Source: Rhodobacteraceae bacterium LMO-JJ12 (GTDB lineage Bacteria > Pseudomonadota > Alphaproteobacteria > Rhodobacterales > Rhodobacteraceae). From it: a DNA stretch of 64,000 nucleotides. This document shows positions 17,133 to 26,694 of this stretch, in pieces. Under the pieces are notes generated by a model that worked only from the letters and a program-made list of their open reading frames with translations, searched no databases and was not told where the DNA came from. The translations under genes and the position numbers were made by a program. Each line of letters starts with the position of its first letter. The first letter of the stretch is position 1. The stretch lies in the NCBI GenBank assembly GCA_021555075.1, contig JAKGBX010000003.1:248001-312000 (forward strand). Direction: 5' to 3'.

Positions 17133-18317
17133 ATGCAAATCAAATCCATTTCTGCGCGCTGGCTACATGTGCCCATTCCGCTTGAACAACAACATGTTTC
17201 CGATTTTGGCAAAGCGAGTTCTTTCGACAGCGTTCTCGTTAGGATCGAGACGCGTTCCGGCTTAGTCGGATGGGGAGAGGCGAAAGAGGCCGTCGGCAGC
17301 GCGGGTAACCATGCCACATTGGTCACCTCAGTTAATGAGCTTTTCGCCCCAATGCTTGTTGGTGAGGATGCCCGCGATATCTCTAGGTTATGGGAGATGA
17401 TGTATAGTGGAGTGCGTGGCCATTATGCGCTGAAACATGGACGCGCTTTTCCAATGCTTGGCCGCCGCGGTGTGAACGTGTCGGCGATAAGCGGCATCGA
17501 TATGGCGTTGTGGGACTTGTTGGGCAAGCATTTCAATGCGCCAGTTTGGCGGTTGCTGGGTGGTCGCAAGGCTATTGCTATGTCGGCTTACGCATCAGGT
17601 GGTTGGGCGGACGAAGCCGGGATAGGTGCGCAACTTGCTGACTATGTTGAGCGCGGTGGTTTCAAAGCAGTCAAAATGCGGGTCGGCGTCATTGATGGCA
17701 GTCCCGACGCGTCCGCACGCAGGGTGGCTGCGGCGCGCCGAGAACTAGGACCGGATATAGGTATTGCTTGCGATGCGCACGGCACCTTCGCCGTGTCGGA
17801 AGCCAAGCGGTTTTGCCGTTTGGTTGAGGATATCGGTTTACTCTGGTTCGAGGAACCCGTTTCTGCTGACGACAAGGCAGGATTAGCGCAGGTCAGAGCA
17901 TCGTCGTCGATACCAATTGCAGTCGGCGAAAGCGAATTTACCCGTTTCGATTTTCGTGATCTGGTTACCTTGCAGGCCGTCGATATCCTACAGCCTGATC
18001 TTGCGATTTGCGGTGGCATAACCGAAGCCATGCGCATCTCCGCCATTGCCTCGACCTGGAATCTGCGTTTGGCACCGCATTTATGGACCGGCGCATTGGC
18101 TTTTTCGGCGGGAATGGCTGTTACTGCAGCCACGGCGTCTGGCTGGATTCTTGAATACTCCTTAGGTTCCAACCCGCTGCTTCATGATCTGGTCGAGGAG
18201 TCCTTCGACGTACAAGATGGGATGATTGAAATACCTGACCGCCCGGGCCTTGGCCTCACTATCAATCATGACTTCGTTGACCGCTATGCAGTCGCAACCG
18301 GCCAAGGAGTGCTATGA
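17133..18317 (+). CDS. Mandelate racemase/enolase-superfamily enzyme
   Basis: The ATG at 17133 follows GGAGGA. The 394-aa product shows the MR-subgroup machinery: KMR (the KxK position, with Arg replacing the second Lys), metal ligands in CDAHGTF (Asp), FEEPV (Glu) and GESE (Glu), the ILQPDLAICGG Asp, and LAPHLWTG with the His base of the Asp-His dyad. Retaining His but lacking the second Lys suggests a dehydratase or one-base enzyme more than a true racemase. The gene lies 50 bases after the decarboxylase and overlaps the dehydrogenase start, so the three form one operon. Confidence 0.85.
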   Translation: MQIKSISARWLHVPIPLEQQHVSDFGKASSFDSVLVRIETRSGLVGWGEAKEAVGSAGNHATLVTSVNELFAPMLVGEDARDISRLWEMMYSGVRGHYALKHGRAFPMLGRRGVNVSAISGIDMALWDLLGKHFNAPVWRLLGGRKAIAMSAYASGGWADEAGIGAQLADYVERGGFKAVKMRVGVIDGSPDASARRVAAARRELGPDIGIACDAHGTFAVSEAKRFCRLVEDIGLLWFEEPVSADDKAGLAQVRASSSIPIAVGESEFTRFDFRDLVTLQAVDILQPDLAICGGITEAMRISAIASTWNLRLAPHLWTGALAFSAGMAVTAATASGWILEYSLGSNPLLHDLVEESFDVQDGMIEIPDRPGLGLTINHDFVDRYAVATGQGVL

Positions 18318-19819
18318 TGGAAACGAACCCAACCACTGATCCGCACGCATTAGCCGCCATTCTTGATATACCGGGGGAGGCATTTATCGGTGGAGTGTTT
18401 CGTCCTGCATTGTCCGGTAAGACATTTGACAACCTTAATCCGGCCACGGCTCGTAGTCTTGGTGCGGTTGCGTCCTGCGACGCAGAGGATGTTGATCTTG
18501 CCGTAAGGGCTGCCCGAAGGGTGTTCGATGGTGGCGGATGGTCGCGTTGCGCTCCTGAAGAGCGCAAGGCCGTGCTACTGCGTCTAGCAGAATTGGTACG
18601 AGAACACGCTGAGGAGCTTGCAATACTTGAAAGCCTAGATGCGGGAAAGACTATCACAGACTGCCGCAACGAAATAGGAAATGAGGTCGCCACGTTCTTT
18701 CAATGGTATGGCGAATTTGCCGATAAGAACTTTGGCAAGGTCGCCCCAACTGGTGAGGATGCATTTGCATTCATCTTGGATGAACCGGTTGGAGTTGTAG
18801 GGCTTGTGTTGCCGTGGAACTTTCCATTGCTTATGGCGGCATGGAAGCTGGCACCGGCCTTGGCATCCGGTTGCAGTGTTGTGCTAGAACCGGCGGAACA
18901 GACTCCATTGACCGCTTTACGTCTTGCGGGACTGGCTCGCGAGGCTGGGCTGCCGGACGGTGTGTTGAATGTTGTCCCGGGGTTCGGTGAAACGGCGGGG
19001 CAAGCAATTGGGCGTCATATGGACATTGACGTTGTTTCCTTTACAGGATCGACCGAAACCGGCGCACTTTTTCTACAATATGCCGGCCAGAGTAATCTGA
19101 AGTCAGTTGGCCTTGAAATGGGGGGGAAGAGTCCTTTCCTTATTCTGGAAGATGCGGAGATCACTGATGACTTGATTGAAAACGCAGTTCAGGCCGCTTT
19201 ATGGAACGGTGGCCAGAATTGTTCAGCCAACATGCGCCAATACGTGCCACGTGGGCTACAGGACGAATATGTGTCTCGTTTGGCGGAACGAATTGAGGCT
19301 ATCCAGGTTGGTGATCCGTTGCTGACTGACACTGATATCGGCGCGATGGTAACAAAGGACCATCGAAGTCGAATACTAGCTTATATCGACAGCGGACTGG
19401 AGGAGGGCGCCCGATTAGTAAGGGGAGGGGAGCCCTTGCAGGGCGAGGATGGCTACTTTCTCACACCTGCGCTATTCGACAATGTCGGACAAGATATGCG
19501 TGTCGCGCGAGAAGAGATTTTCGGGCCAGTCCTTGGTGTGATCGGATACAAGGACACAGACGATCTTCTGGCGTTGGCTGCCGATTCAAATTTTGGGTTA
19601 CACGCGTCGGTGTACACGCGAGATATCGATCGTGCGTTGCATTTTGCACGGCGCCTACCATGCGGAACCGTATCAGTGAACGGATTTAGTGAAGGCGATG
19701 TTAAGACACCTTTCGGTGGGTTCAAGAGCTCTGGATCTCTGGCGCGTGACAACGGTACCGAAGCACTCAAACAATATTGCCAAACCAAGACAATTTGGAT
19801 CTGCACCTCGGCAAACTAG
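18314..19819 (+). CDS. Aldehyde dehydrogenase
   Basis: The 501-aa protein is a standard NAD(P)-dependent ALDH. Asn169 lies in PWNFPLLMAAWKLAPAL, the general base Glu268 in LEMGGKSP, and the nucleophile Cys303 in GGQNCSANMR. The C-terminal GFKSSGSLARDNG is typical of the betaine/aromatic aldehyde dehydrogenase group. The start overlaps the previous stop (ATGA) behind AAGGAG. In context it would oxidise the aldehyde made by the ThDP decarboxylase two genes upstream to a carboxylic acid. Confidence 0.9.
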   Translation: MMETNPTTDPHALAAILDIPGEAFIGGVFRPALSGKTFDNLNPATARSLGAVASCDAEDVDLAVRAARRVFDGGGWSRCAPEERKAVLLRLAELVREHAEELAILESLDAGKTITDCRNEIGNEVATFFQWYGEFADKNFGKVAPTGEDAFAFILDEPVGVVGLVLPWNFPLLMAAWKLAPALASGCSVVLEPAEQTPLTALRLAGLAREAGLPDGVLNVVPGFGETAGQAIGRHMDIDVVSFTGSTETGALFLQYAGQSNLKSVGLEMGGKSPFLILEDAEITDDLIENAVQAALWNGGQNCSANMRQYVPRGLQDEYVSRLAERIEAIQVGDPLLTDTDIGAMVTKDHRSRILAYIDSGLEEGARLVRGGEPLQGEDGYFLTPALFDNVGQDMRVAREEIFGPVLGVIGYKDTDDLLALAADSNFGLHASVYTRDIDRALHFARRLPCGTVSVNGFSEGDVKTPFGGFKSSGSLARDNGTEALKQYCQTKTIWICTSAN

Positions 19820-19849
19820 GTTTGTCACAACCGTCAGGAACTTTTGGAA

Positions 19850-21295
19850 ATGTCATCGAACAACGATTTTCCCACCGATCTGGGTGAAATGGATGCTACG
19901 CAGTTGCGTGGTCTCTTCGAGAGCGGCGAGGCCTCGCCGGTTGATGCGGCAAAAGCATCGCTCGCGCGCATCGAGAAGTTCAATCCTGCGGTCAACGCAT
20001 TCTCACATGTTGCTCATGAAATGGCGTTGGAGATGGCCTTGCAATCAGAAGAGCGATGGCGCCTAAAGGCGCCATTAAGCCCTATTGATGGCATTCCCAG
20101 CACCATAAAAGAACTTACTCCGGTGATCGGAATTTGCACGAGAAAAGGATCAGCGTTGGGAGATCTTGAACCCTCGCGAACCGAGCCCGAGGCGGTTAAG
20201 CGATTGCGCCTAGCAGGGGTGACGATACTTGGAACGACGGCCTCGCCAGAGTTTGGCTGGAAAGGGGTGACGCATGGTCCTGCGATCGGTTCCACCGCGA
20301 ACCCGTGGAATACGACAAGGACTTCTGGCGGGTCATCGGGGGGGGCTGGAGTTGCTGCTGCTTTGAATATGGGCGTGCTTCATGAAGGCTCAGATGGGGC
20401 TGGTTCAATTCGTATTCCCGCGTCGTTCTGCGGCGTGTTTGGCATTAAGCCGACATATGGTTGGGTGCCGCTTGCCGCGATTACACCTCATTTTGAGCTT
20501 GCTCATCGTGGCCCGCTTGCTCGCAACGTAATGGATGCAACGCTTTTTCTGGAAGCCATATCGGGCTATTCGCCTGATAGCGCATTCGCCTACTGTCCGG
20601 ACCGCGTGCCTAGTTGGTCGAGAGAGCTGAACCGGGACGTAACGGGACTAAAAATTGGTTATAGTCGGACATTGGGATTTGCTGGTGTAGACCGTGATGT
20701 GGCGGATGCGCTTGATAGTGCGGCACGCAAACTTGAAGAAATGGGTTGCATAGTAGAAGAGGCGAAACCCGGCTTCGAGATCCCCCATTGTGATCTTTGC
20801 ACACTTTGGTCTGCCGCGCTCGCCGACGTTGTCGATTCTATGTCTTTGAGCGACTCACAAAAGGCGTTGATGGATCCAGGACTCATTAACCTTGTTGAAT
20901 CCGCCTCGTCTTTGACAGTGCGAGATTATGTTGCAGCACGCCTCACCGTCGGTCGTTTGAAGGCAGCCATGGGTAGGTTTCATGAAAATTACGATCTGCT
21001 GTTGACGCCAACCATGCCGATCACCGCGTTTGCCGTCGGGCATGATGTCCCCCCCGGTTCAGCCATGTCAGATTGGACCGAATGGTCGCCTTTTACTTAC
21101 CCCTTCAATATGACAGGCCAACCGACTGCGAGCGTACCTTGTGGCTTTGATCGAATTGGCCTCCCGATCGGCATGCAACTTGTTGCGCCTTGGTTCCGTG
21201 ACGATTTGGTGCTCGCGGTGTCACATGCATTCCAGAAAATGGACCCACAGTCATGGCTAAGCGATGTCTCAGAGGGAGAAAGCGCTGCCTCCTAA
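19850..21295 (+). CDS. Amidase-signature hydrolase
   Basis: The 481-aa protein has the amidase-signature core: catalytic Lys in GIPSTIKELTPV, cis-Ser in TSGGSSGGAGVAAALN, and nucleophilic Ser in the GSDGAGSIRIPASFCG block, followed by GIKPTYGWVP. It starts at the ATG at 19850, about 30 bases after the dehydrogenase. With decarboxylase, MR-family enzyme and ALDH it completes a set much like the mandelamide pathway of Pseudomonas (mdlY, A, C, D), where the amidase releases the hydroxy acid from its amide. The actual substrate is unknown. Confidence 0.88.
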   Translation: MSSNNDFPTDLGEMDATQLRGLFESGEASPVDAAKASLARIEKFNPAVNAFSHVAHEMALEMALQSEERWRLKAPLSPIDGIPSTIKELTPVIGICTRKGSALGDLEPSRTEPEAVKRLRLAGVTILGTTASPEFGWKGVTHGPAIGSTANPWNTTRTSGGSSGGAGVAAALNMGVLHEGSDGAGSIRIPASFCGVFGIKPTYGWVPLAAITPHFELAHRGPLARNVMDATLFLEAISGYSPDSAFAYCPDRVPSWSRELNRDVTGLKIGYSRTLGFAGVDRDVADALDSAARKLEEMGCIVEEAKPGFEIPHCDLCTLWSAALADVVDSMSLSDSQKALMDPGLINLVESASSLTVRDYVAARLTVGRLKAAMGRFHENYDLLLTPTMPITAFAVGHDVPPGSAMSDWTEWSPFTYPFNMTGQPTASVPCGFDRIGLPIGMQLVAPWFRDDLVLAVSHAFQKMDPQSWLSDVSEGESAAS

Positions 21296-21350
21296 GCTTG
21301 AAAAAAATGAATTGGATGGACAGTGAATTCTCCTGAGGCAACCTTTGTTT

Positions 21351-21413
21351 GAGCATTGAGCATTGAGCATTGAGCATTGAGCATTGAGCATTGAGCATTG
21401 AGCATTGAGCATT
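21351..21413 (+). repeat. Tandem repeat, nine copies of GAGCATT
   Basis: Nine perfect copies of the 7-base unit GAGCATT run from 21351 to 21413, followed by GA and then unique sequence. The tract lies between the convergent ends of the amidase and the ABC ATPase genes. A 7-base unit shifts frame with each copy, so it is not coding. Copy number should vary between isolates by slippage. Confidence 0.95.
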
Positions 21414-21624
21414 GAACGCTTGTCTTGGAACTGTGCCATAAATTGGGGGCGGCACTAATTTGCAGTTGTTGAGACCCAGTTTGCCAAAGTTTCTATGGCT
21501 TGACTGTCCAACCCCAAATAGTTTGGATATGTCCCGGTGAAAAACCCGTGTTCTTGGGCTGACCCGTCAATTGCAAGGGTGACAGTCGGTCGAAAAGTAT
21601 GAATGGGTCTGGTATCAACTAGGC
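21414..21624. other. Convergent intergenic remainder
   Basis: This stretch between the repeat tract and the ABC ATPase stop shows no gene. I found no convincing hairpin with a T-run, so the terminators of the two convergent operons remain unassigned. Confidence 0.35.
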
Positions 21625-23226
21625 TTACACTTGGGTCATTGAAAGATGTGGCACCGCTTCAATCAGCGCAGCTGTATAAGGGTGTTTTGGAGTTGTCAGG
21701 ACTTCTTGCATCGATCCGCTTTCAACTACTCTCCCCGACTGCATCACCATAACCTGATCTGCAATCCTTGCAGCAACACGCAGATCGTGGGTGATAAAAA
21801 TCATAGACAAACCTTCATCACGCTGAATGTCTTCCAGAAGTGTGAGTATCTCTGCTTGAACTGAGACATCAAGGGCGGATACCGCTTCGTCTGCTATCAA
21901 CAATCGCGGCCTCATGGCAAGCGCACGCGCAATTGCGATCCGCTGGCGCTGACCTCCTGAAAACTCGTTGGGATAACGATCTGCCGCAGAAGGATCGAGG
22001 TGGACGCGCCGAAGCAATTCTCTTACGCGAAGCGCGACTTCGTCCGCTGGCTCCCCTTGGGCAAGAGGTCCCTGTGCAATTGCAGCACCGATTTTTCGTC
22101 TGGGATTGAGAGAAGCATATGGGTCTTGGAAGATAAGTTGTACATTGCGTCGTATGAGTGACAGCTCTTGTGAATGTAGTTTTAGATAGTCGTTTACGAC
22201 ACCCGACAGATCGGCTTGGCCTGCGTCGACTTCGGTCAACCGTGTAATCACACGAGCGAGCGTCGACTTCCCTGAACCGGATTCACCGACTACGGCGAGT
22301 GTGTTTCCATGATTGATTTCGAAAGATACGTTGTCTAGGGCTGCAACTGTGCGGCCAGATCGGAGCAGGTTTGCGCGTGTGACCCAAGACTTGGACAGGC
22401 CGTTTGCTCGCATAACCAGATCTTTTCCATTCCGCGGAGCTCGAGCCTTGAGCGGCGGAACGGCAGCTAGAAGCTTTCTGGTATAGTCCTGCTTCGGCGT
22501 ACCGAGAACGTCATTGCGTGTACCGTATTCAATCAACTTACCTTCTTTTAGAACGGCCACATGGTCTGCCATCTCTGCGACCACGCCGAAGTCATGTGTA
22601 ATGAAAAATAGTGATATCCCGCGCTGGCTCGTCAGATCGCGCAGGAGACCTAGAATTTGCACTTGTGTGGTGACGTCTAGGGCGCTTGTCGGCTCGTCTG
22701 CGATCAAAAGCACTGGATCAGCAACCAAAGCGGTGGCGATCATAACACGCTGTCGCTGTCCGCCAGACAACTGCCAAGGATAGGCGTTAACGATTGTTTC
22801 AGGCGAGGGCAGCTTTACCGCGGCTAACATCTCAAGAACTCGCTCACGATGGTTTCCCGGCCAACGGTGCTGGCGCAATACCTCTCCGATCTGCTTGCCG
22901 ATCCTTTCCAAGGGGTTGAGCGACGACAGAGGATCCTGGAACACGAAACCGATCTTCCCACCACGCAGTTTCTGCATTTCACGCTCAGACAGTGCTAGAA
23001 TGTCCATGCCTTCGAAAAGAATGTGGCCGTTGGTGATCTTAAGGCTGTTTGACGGGAGAAGCCCGATGATCGAACTTGCTGTGAGTGATTTTCCAGAACC
23101 CGACTCGCCAACCACACATAGCGTCTTCCCGCGGGCGAGATCGATGCTCACGTCATTAACCGCAAGTGATCTATCGCTACCTTTAGGCAGAGCAATGCTC
23201 AGGTTCTTGATACTTAGCAGACTCAT
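21625..23226 (-). CDS. Dipeptide-type ABC transporter, fused tandem ATPase
   Basis: The 533-aa protein contains two complete ABC ATPase domains, equivalent to DppD and DppF in one chain. Both have Walker A (GESGSGKSLTASSI and GESGSGKSTLARVI), signature (LSGGQRQRVMIATAL and FSGGQRQRIAIARAL) and Walker B (LLIADEPTSALDV and LLIADEAVSALDV) motifs; the second has Ala-Val in place of Pro-Thr, a common variation. It drives import through the two permeases encoded directly upstream. The substrate is probably a peptide-like or amide compound, given the amidase operon that converges on it. Confidence 0.92.
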   Translation of the reverse strand: MSLLSIKNLSIALPKGSDRSLAVNDVSIDLARGKTLCVVGESGSGKSLTASSIIGLLPSNSLKITNGHILFEGMDILALSEREMQKLRGGKIGFVFQDPLSSLNPLERIGKQIGEVLRQHRWPGNHRERVLEMLAAVKLPSPETIVNAYPWQLSGGQRQRVMIATALVADPVLLIADEPTSALDVTTQVQILGLLRDLTSQRGISLFFITHDFGVVAEMADHVAVLKEGKLIEYGTRNDVLGTPKQDYTRKLLAAVPPLKARAPRNGKDLVMRANGLSKSWVTRANLLRSGRTVAALDNVSFEINHGNTLAVVGESGSGKSTLARVITRLTEVDAGQADLSGVVNDYLKLHSQELSLIRRNVQLIFQDPYASLNPRRKIGAAIAQGPLAQGEPADEVALRVRELLRRVHLDPSAADRYPNEFSGGQRQRIAIARALAMRPRLLIADEAVSALDVSVQAEILTLLEDIQRDEGLSMIFITHDLRVAARIADQVMVMQSGRVVESGSMQEVLTTPKHPYTAALIEAVPHLSMTQV

Positions 23227-23230
23227 AGTT

Positions 23231-24058
23231 TCACAGCCCCGGTTCTTTGCCGCGCAAATTTGGATTGGATTTGTCGCTCAATCCTTCTGAAAGCAGCGTG
23301 ATAGAAAACACGGTCAAAAACAGCAGCAGCCCCGGGAAAACACTCAACCACCAAGCCATGCGAAACACCGGTCGTGCAGTTCCTATCATATAGCCCCAAC
23401 TAATCATGTTCGGGTCAGCGAGACCCAGAAAGCTGAGCGATGCTTCTGTAAGAATGGCTGTGGCTACCATAAGGGAACTTACGGCCAAGACAGGCGGCAT
23501 TGCGTTGGGTAGAATTTCGCGAACGATGACACTTGAATGCGACAAGCCGAGAGTACGCGCCGCTTCGACGAATTCCCGCGTCTTCAGGGTCATGAATTCG
23601 CTCCGGACGAGCCGTGCGACTGGGGGCCAGATAACAATTGAGATCGCGAACACTATACTAGTCAGGTGTGGAGTCAGGATAGCGACAAGTAGGATCACAA
23701 ACATGAAACCAGGGATGACCTGAAAGAACTCGGTAAAGCGCACCAAGACCCGGTCGACAGTGCCTCCGAAATATCCAGCGAGAGCTCCTATAGTAATTCC
23801 TATGCCTGCAGAACAGAAGGCGGAAGCCAAGCCAACGACCAGCGAAACCCGCGCGCCATGGATCATGCCGGACAAGACGTCACGGCCAAGCATATCGGTT
23901 CCCATTAGAAAGCCTTGGCTGGGAGGAAGGAGCGGAGGGCCGCTGATCGACATCGGGTCGAAAGGAGCAAGAATTGGTGCGAACACAGCAATTAATGCAA
24001 TCGTCCCGAGTAAAGCGCCACCGATGATGATGCGCAGGGAAGGAGATTTTCGTGTCAT
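23231..24058 (-). CDS. Dipeptide-type ABC permease (DppC-like)
   Basis: I take the ATG at 24058 (MTRKSPSLRI) as the start; a longer version would need a TTG. The 275-aa protein has about six membrane segments and the permease EAA loop (VEAARTLGLSHSSVIVREIL, then PNAMPPVLAV). The N-terminal LAPFDPMSISGPPLLPPSQG and MGTDMLGRDVLSGMIHGARV are hallmarks of the DppC/OppC subfamily. It is four bases upstream of the ATPase gene and just downstream of the DppB-like gene. Confidence 0.9.
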   Translation of the reverse strand: MTRKSPSLRIIIGGALLGTIALIAVFAPILAPFDPMSISGPPLLPPSQGFLMGTDMLGRDVLSGMIHGARVSLVVGLASAFCSAGIGITIGALAGYFGGTVDRVLVRFTEFFQVIPGFMFVILLVAILTPHLTSIVFAISIVIWPPVARLVRSEFMTLKTREFVEAARTLGLSHSSVIVREILPNAMPPVLAVSSLMVATAILTEASLSFLGLADPNMISWGYMIGTARPVFRMAWWLSVFPGLLLFLTVFSITLLSEGLSDKSNPNLRGKEPGL

Positions 24059-24068
24059 TGTGTTATGC

Positions 24069-25040
24069 TCACATTCGACCAATTCGTGGGTCCACAGTCC
24101 GCACCACGAGATCGGTTATCAGATTTGCCAGTACCACCATGATCGATGAGACAAAGAAAATGCCAAGGATTAGATTGTAATCGCGCTGCATGAGAGCATC
24201 GAACGCCAGCCTGCCAATACCCGGCCAGGCGAATACTGATTCAACGATGACAGCTCCGCCAATCAATTGACCTGTCTGAAGTCCGGCCATGGTCACCACT
24301 GGGACGATGGAATTCCTCAATACATGACGGTAAAGAACTTGGTTTTCCGAAAGCCCCTTGGCACGGGCACTGCGTACGAAATCCTTGCCAAGCACTTCGA
24401 GCGTAGCTGCGCGACCTAGTCGGACGTATACAGCGAAGTAGAAAAGTGCCAGTGTTATCACCGGAAGGATGAGGTGGCGAAGCGTATCCAGGATCGCTGC
24501 AAACCCACTTTTGGGGATAAAGCCGGACATTCCGAAGGGTGGGAGCAGGCCTAGCAGAACGGAAAACAACAGCACAAGCAGCAGCCCGACCCAGAACACC
24601 GGCGTCGCATAGCAGAGCATGGCGAAGGCGCTTATCAAAGTGTCCTGCCAAGTACCGACACGAGTTGCCGCCCGAATTCCTAGTAACGTCCCGACGATAA
24701 TCGCTAGGGTCAGTGCTGTCGCGGTCAGAAAAAGCGTGGCAGGTACACGCTCAAATATGATATCGACAACGTCGCGCTGCATTCGATGGCTTTTGCCTAG
24801 ATCGAATGTAGCCAGATTTCCTAGATAGGTTGCTGCTTGCCTCCACATTGGCTGATCAAGCCCGTAGGACCTACGGATATCTTCGATGTAGCGCGCATCA
24901 GATGCGCCCGTTTCGCCAGCTATTACGGAAGCTGGATCACCGGGGGCCATTCTGATGAGCGTGAAGTTGAGCAGCCCGATGGCCACGAGCACCATTAGTG
25001 CTCGTGGCAACCATGCCAAGATCGTGTAGGCAAACCGCAT
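24069..25040 (-). CDS. Dipeptide-type ABC permease (DppB-like)
   Basis: The 323-aa inner-membrane protein begins MRFAYTILAWLPRALMVLVA and shows DppB features: NFTLIRMAPGDPA, an RRSYGLDQPMWRQ segment, and an EAA loop (FVRSARAKGLSENQVLYRHV). It forms the channel together with the DppC-like subunit. The spacing to the binding-protein gene is 12 bases. No unusual features. Confidence 0.9.
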   Translation of the reverse strand: MRFAYTILAWLPRALMVLVAIGLLNFTLIRMAPGDPASVIAGETGASDARYIEDIRRSYGLDQPMWRQAATYLGNLATFDLGKSHRMQRDVVDIIFERVPATLFLTATALTLAIIVGTLLGIRAATRVGTWQDTLISAFAMLCYATPVFWVGLLLVLLFSVLLGLLPPFGMSGFIPKSGFAAILDTLRHLILPVITLALFYFAVYVRLGRAATLEVLGKDFVRSARAKGLSENQVLYRHVLRNSIVPVVTMAGLQTGQLIGGAVIVESVFAWPGIGRLAFDALMQRDYNLILGIFFVSSIMVVLANLITDLVVRTVDPRIGRM

Positions 25041-25052
25041 CTTGAGGAGATC

Positions 25053-26621
25053 CTATTCAGCGAGCCAAGTATCTGCAAAGCTACCGTTCGGTCCCGATGC
25101 GGTGGTCACTGCGTTTTTCAGCTTTGTATTAAAGACGGTAGGCCACTCTAGCTCGACTAGCCACAGAACGGCGGCATCATCTACGAGAATTTTCTGTGCC
25201 TTCGAATACAATTCCCGACGTTCGTTTTCATCGACCGAAACAGCGGCCTTTCTGAAGTATTCGTCCACCTGAGCGTTGGAATACCCGGCATGGTTTGTGA
25301 ACAACACACCCTGCTTCTGATTGTCGGAGAGGAAGGTTCGCGTAACTCCGAGCGCCGGATCACCCATAGTCGTCAGGTAATACATGGTCATTTCGAAATC
25401 CCAGTCGCGTGTTCGGGCGGCCCAACCAGCTGGATCAGAGGGTTCTAGGATGACTTCTACACCGATTTCGCGTAGCGCTTGGCGTGTATACTCAGCGGCA
25501 CGGTTCCAAACTTCGCCGTAGGGCAGACCGAGGAGCTTGACTGTCGTGCGAACACCATTTGCGTCAGGTGTAAGACCCATCTCATCAAGCAGAACTTTCG
25601 CTTTATCAAGGTTTTGCGAATAGTCTGTTACGTCAGCTTCGTAAAAGGGTGATGCAGAATGTACAGGCCCGGTGGCAACACTTGCCATGCCCTGAAAAAC
25701 CACGTCACGGAAGAAATTTCGGTCTAGGGCGTAACTCATGGCCTTACGGAAACGTTTGTCGTTGAACGGTTCTTTCCGCAGATTCATCTCGATCCAGACA
25801 ATTGGGGAACCCCACTCCCAACCTTTGGTTGTCATGTCAAGATGAGGCATCTCGACAAGCCGCATGGTGTCCAAAACTTCAAGATCGTTTTGAGTTGCCA
25901 GATGCATCTGCCCAGTCTCTAGAGCAAGGGCACGTGATGCCGCATCCGGGACAAACCGGTAGTAAATGTCATCAAGATAGGGTTGGCCTTCGACCCAATA
26001 GTTTTCATTTCTAACTAGATGAATATACTCTCCTCGTTTCCACTCGTCGAATTTGAACGGGCCAGTCCCGATAGGAGCAAGGTTGTTTGGGTTTTCGCGG
26101 TAGTCGGTGCCTTTGTAGAGGTGTTCGGGCACGATGAGGCAGCACAGATCAAAGCTACGGATTAGAGGTGCGAATGGCTCTTTTAGATCAAAGGTGACTG
26201 TATAATCGTCGACCTTGCTGACTTCGGTGCGCTCAAAAACTGTACGGGCTCGAGGATGAACCTCTAATAGATAGTCACCGTAGGTGAAGACGACATCATC
26301 TGCAGTGAAGGGCTCTCCATCGTGCCAGCGAACGTTTTCGCGGAGTTTGAACGTGTATTTGAGACCATCAGGTGAAATATCCCAAGACGATGCAAGGTTA
26401 GGATGTGGGTTTAGATTGAAATCATATGTCAGCAAGCTTTCGAATATCTTGGTCGTCGGTCGAAGGGCAGACGATTGAGTGTAGATACCGGTCATGATCC
26501 CTGGAGGTTCCGGCCATAAAACCGATTGTAGTGTACCGCCGTGGCGCGGCTCATCCTGTGCTGCTGCCATAGAAGTCGCGCCGATAAATGCCGTCGCAAC
26601 GAGTGTTGCTAGTTTTTTCAT
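25053..26621 (-). CDS. ABC substrate-binding protein, peptide/amide type
   Basis: The ATG at 26621 follows GGGAGAAG and starts a signal peptide (MKKLATLVATAFIGATSMAA, cleaved after AAA). The mature protein, about 500 aa, is an SBP_bac_5 (DppA/OppA) family member, with RHGGTLQSVLWPEPPG at the start, WHDGEPFTADDVVFTYGDYL, and RKAMSYALDRNFF. It captures the substrate in the periplasm. As first gene of the importer operon it lies 74 bases behind the putative MocR operator, so its induction is likely linked to the catabolic operon at 15-21 kb. Confidence 0.92.
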   Translation of the reverse strand: MKKLATLVATAFIGATSMAAAQDEPRHGGTLQSVLWPEPPGIMTGIYTQSSALRPTTKIFESLLTYDFNLNPHPNLASSWDISPDGLKYTFKLRENVRWHDGEPFTADDVVFTYGDYLLEVHPRARTVFERTEVSKVDDYTVTFDLKEPFAPLIRSFDLCCLIVPEHLYKGTDYRENPNNLAPIGTGPFKFDEWKRGEYIHLVRNENYWVEGQPYLDDIYYRFVPDAASRALALETGQMHLATQNDLEVLDTMRLVEMPHLDMTTKGWEWGSPIVWIEMNLRKEPFNDKRFRKAMSYALDRNFFRDVVFQGMASVATGPVHSASPFYEADVTDYSQNLDKAKVLLDEMGLTPDANGVRTTVKLLGLPYGEVWNRAAEYTRQALREIGVEVILEPSDPAGWAARTRDWDFEMTMYYLTTMGDPALGVTRTFLSDNQKQGVLFTNHAGYSNAQVDEYFRKAAVSVDENERRELYSKAQKILVDDAAVLWLVELEWPTVFNTKLKNAVTTASGPNGSFADTWLAE

Positions 26622-26694
26622 TGTTCTTCTCCCATTTGCTGGTCTCTGGTTCTTGAACGTGCACAGGAGACTAAGTGGACAAACGCCCCAGTAA

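Noticed and set aside
21351-21413. CRISPR-like array
   Set aside because: The unit is 7 bp with no spacers; a simple tandem repeat, not a CRISPR.
21105-21455. Cys/Met/Ser repeat peptide on the minus strand
   Set aside because: It is only the translation of the 7-bp tandem repeat and overlaps the amidase 3' end.
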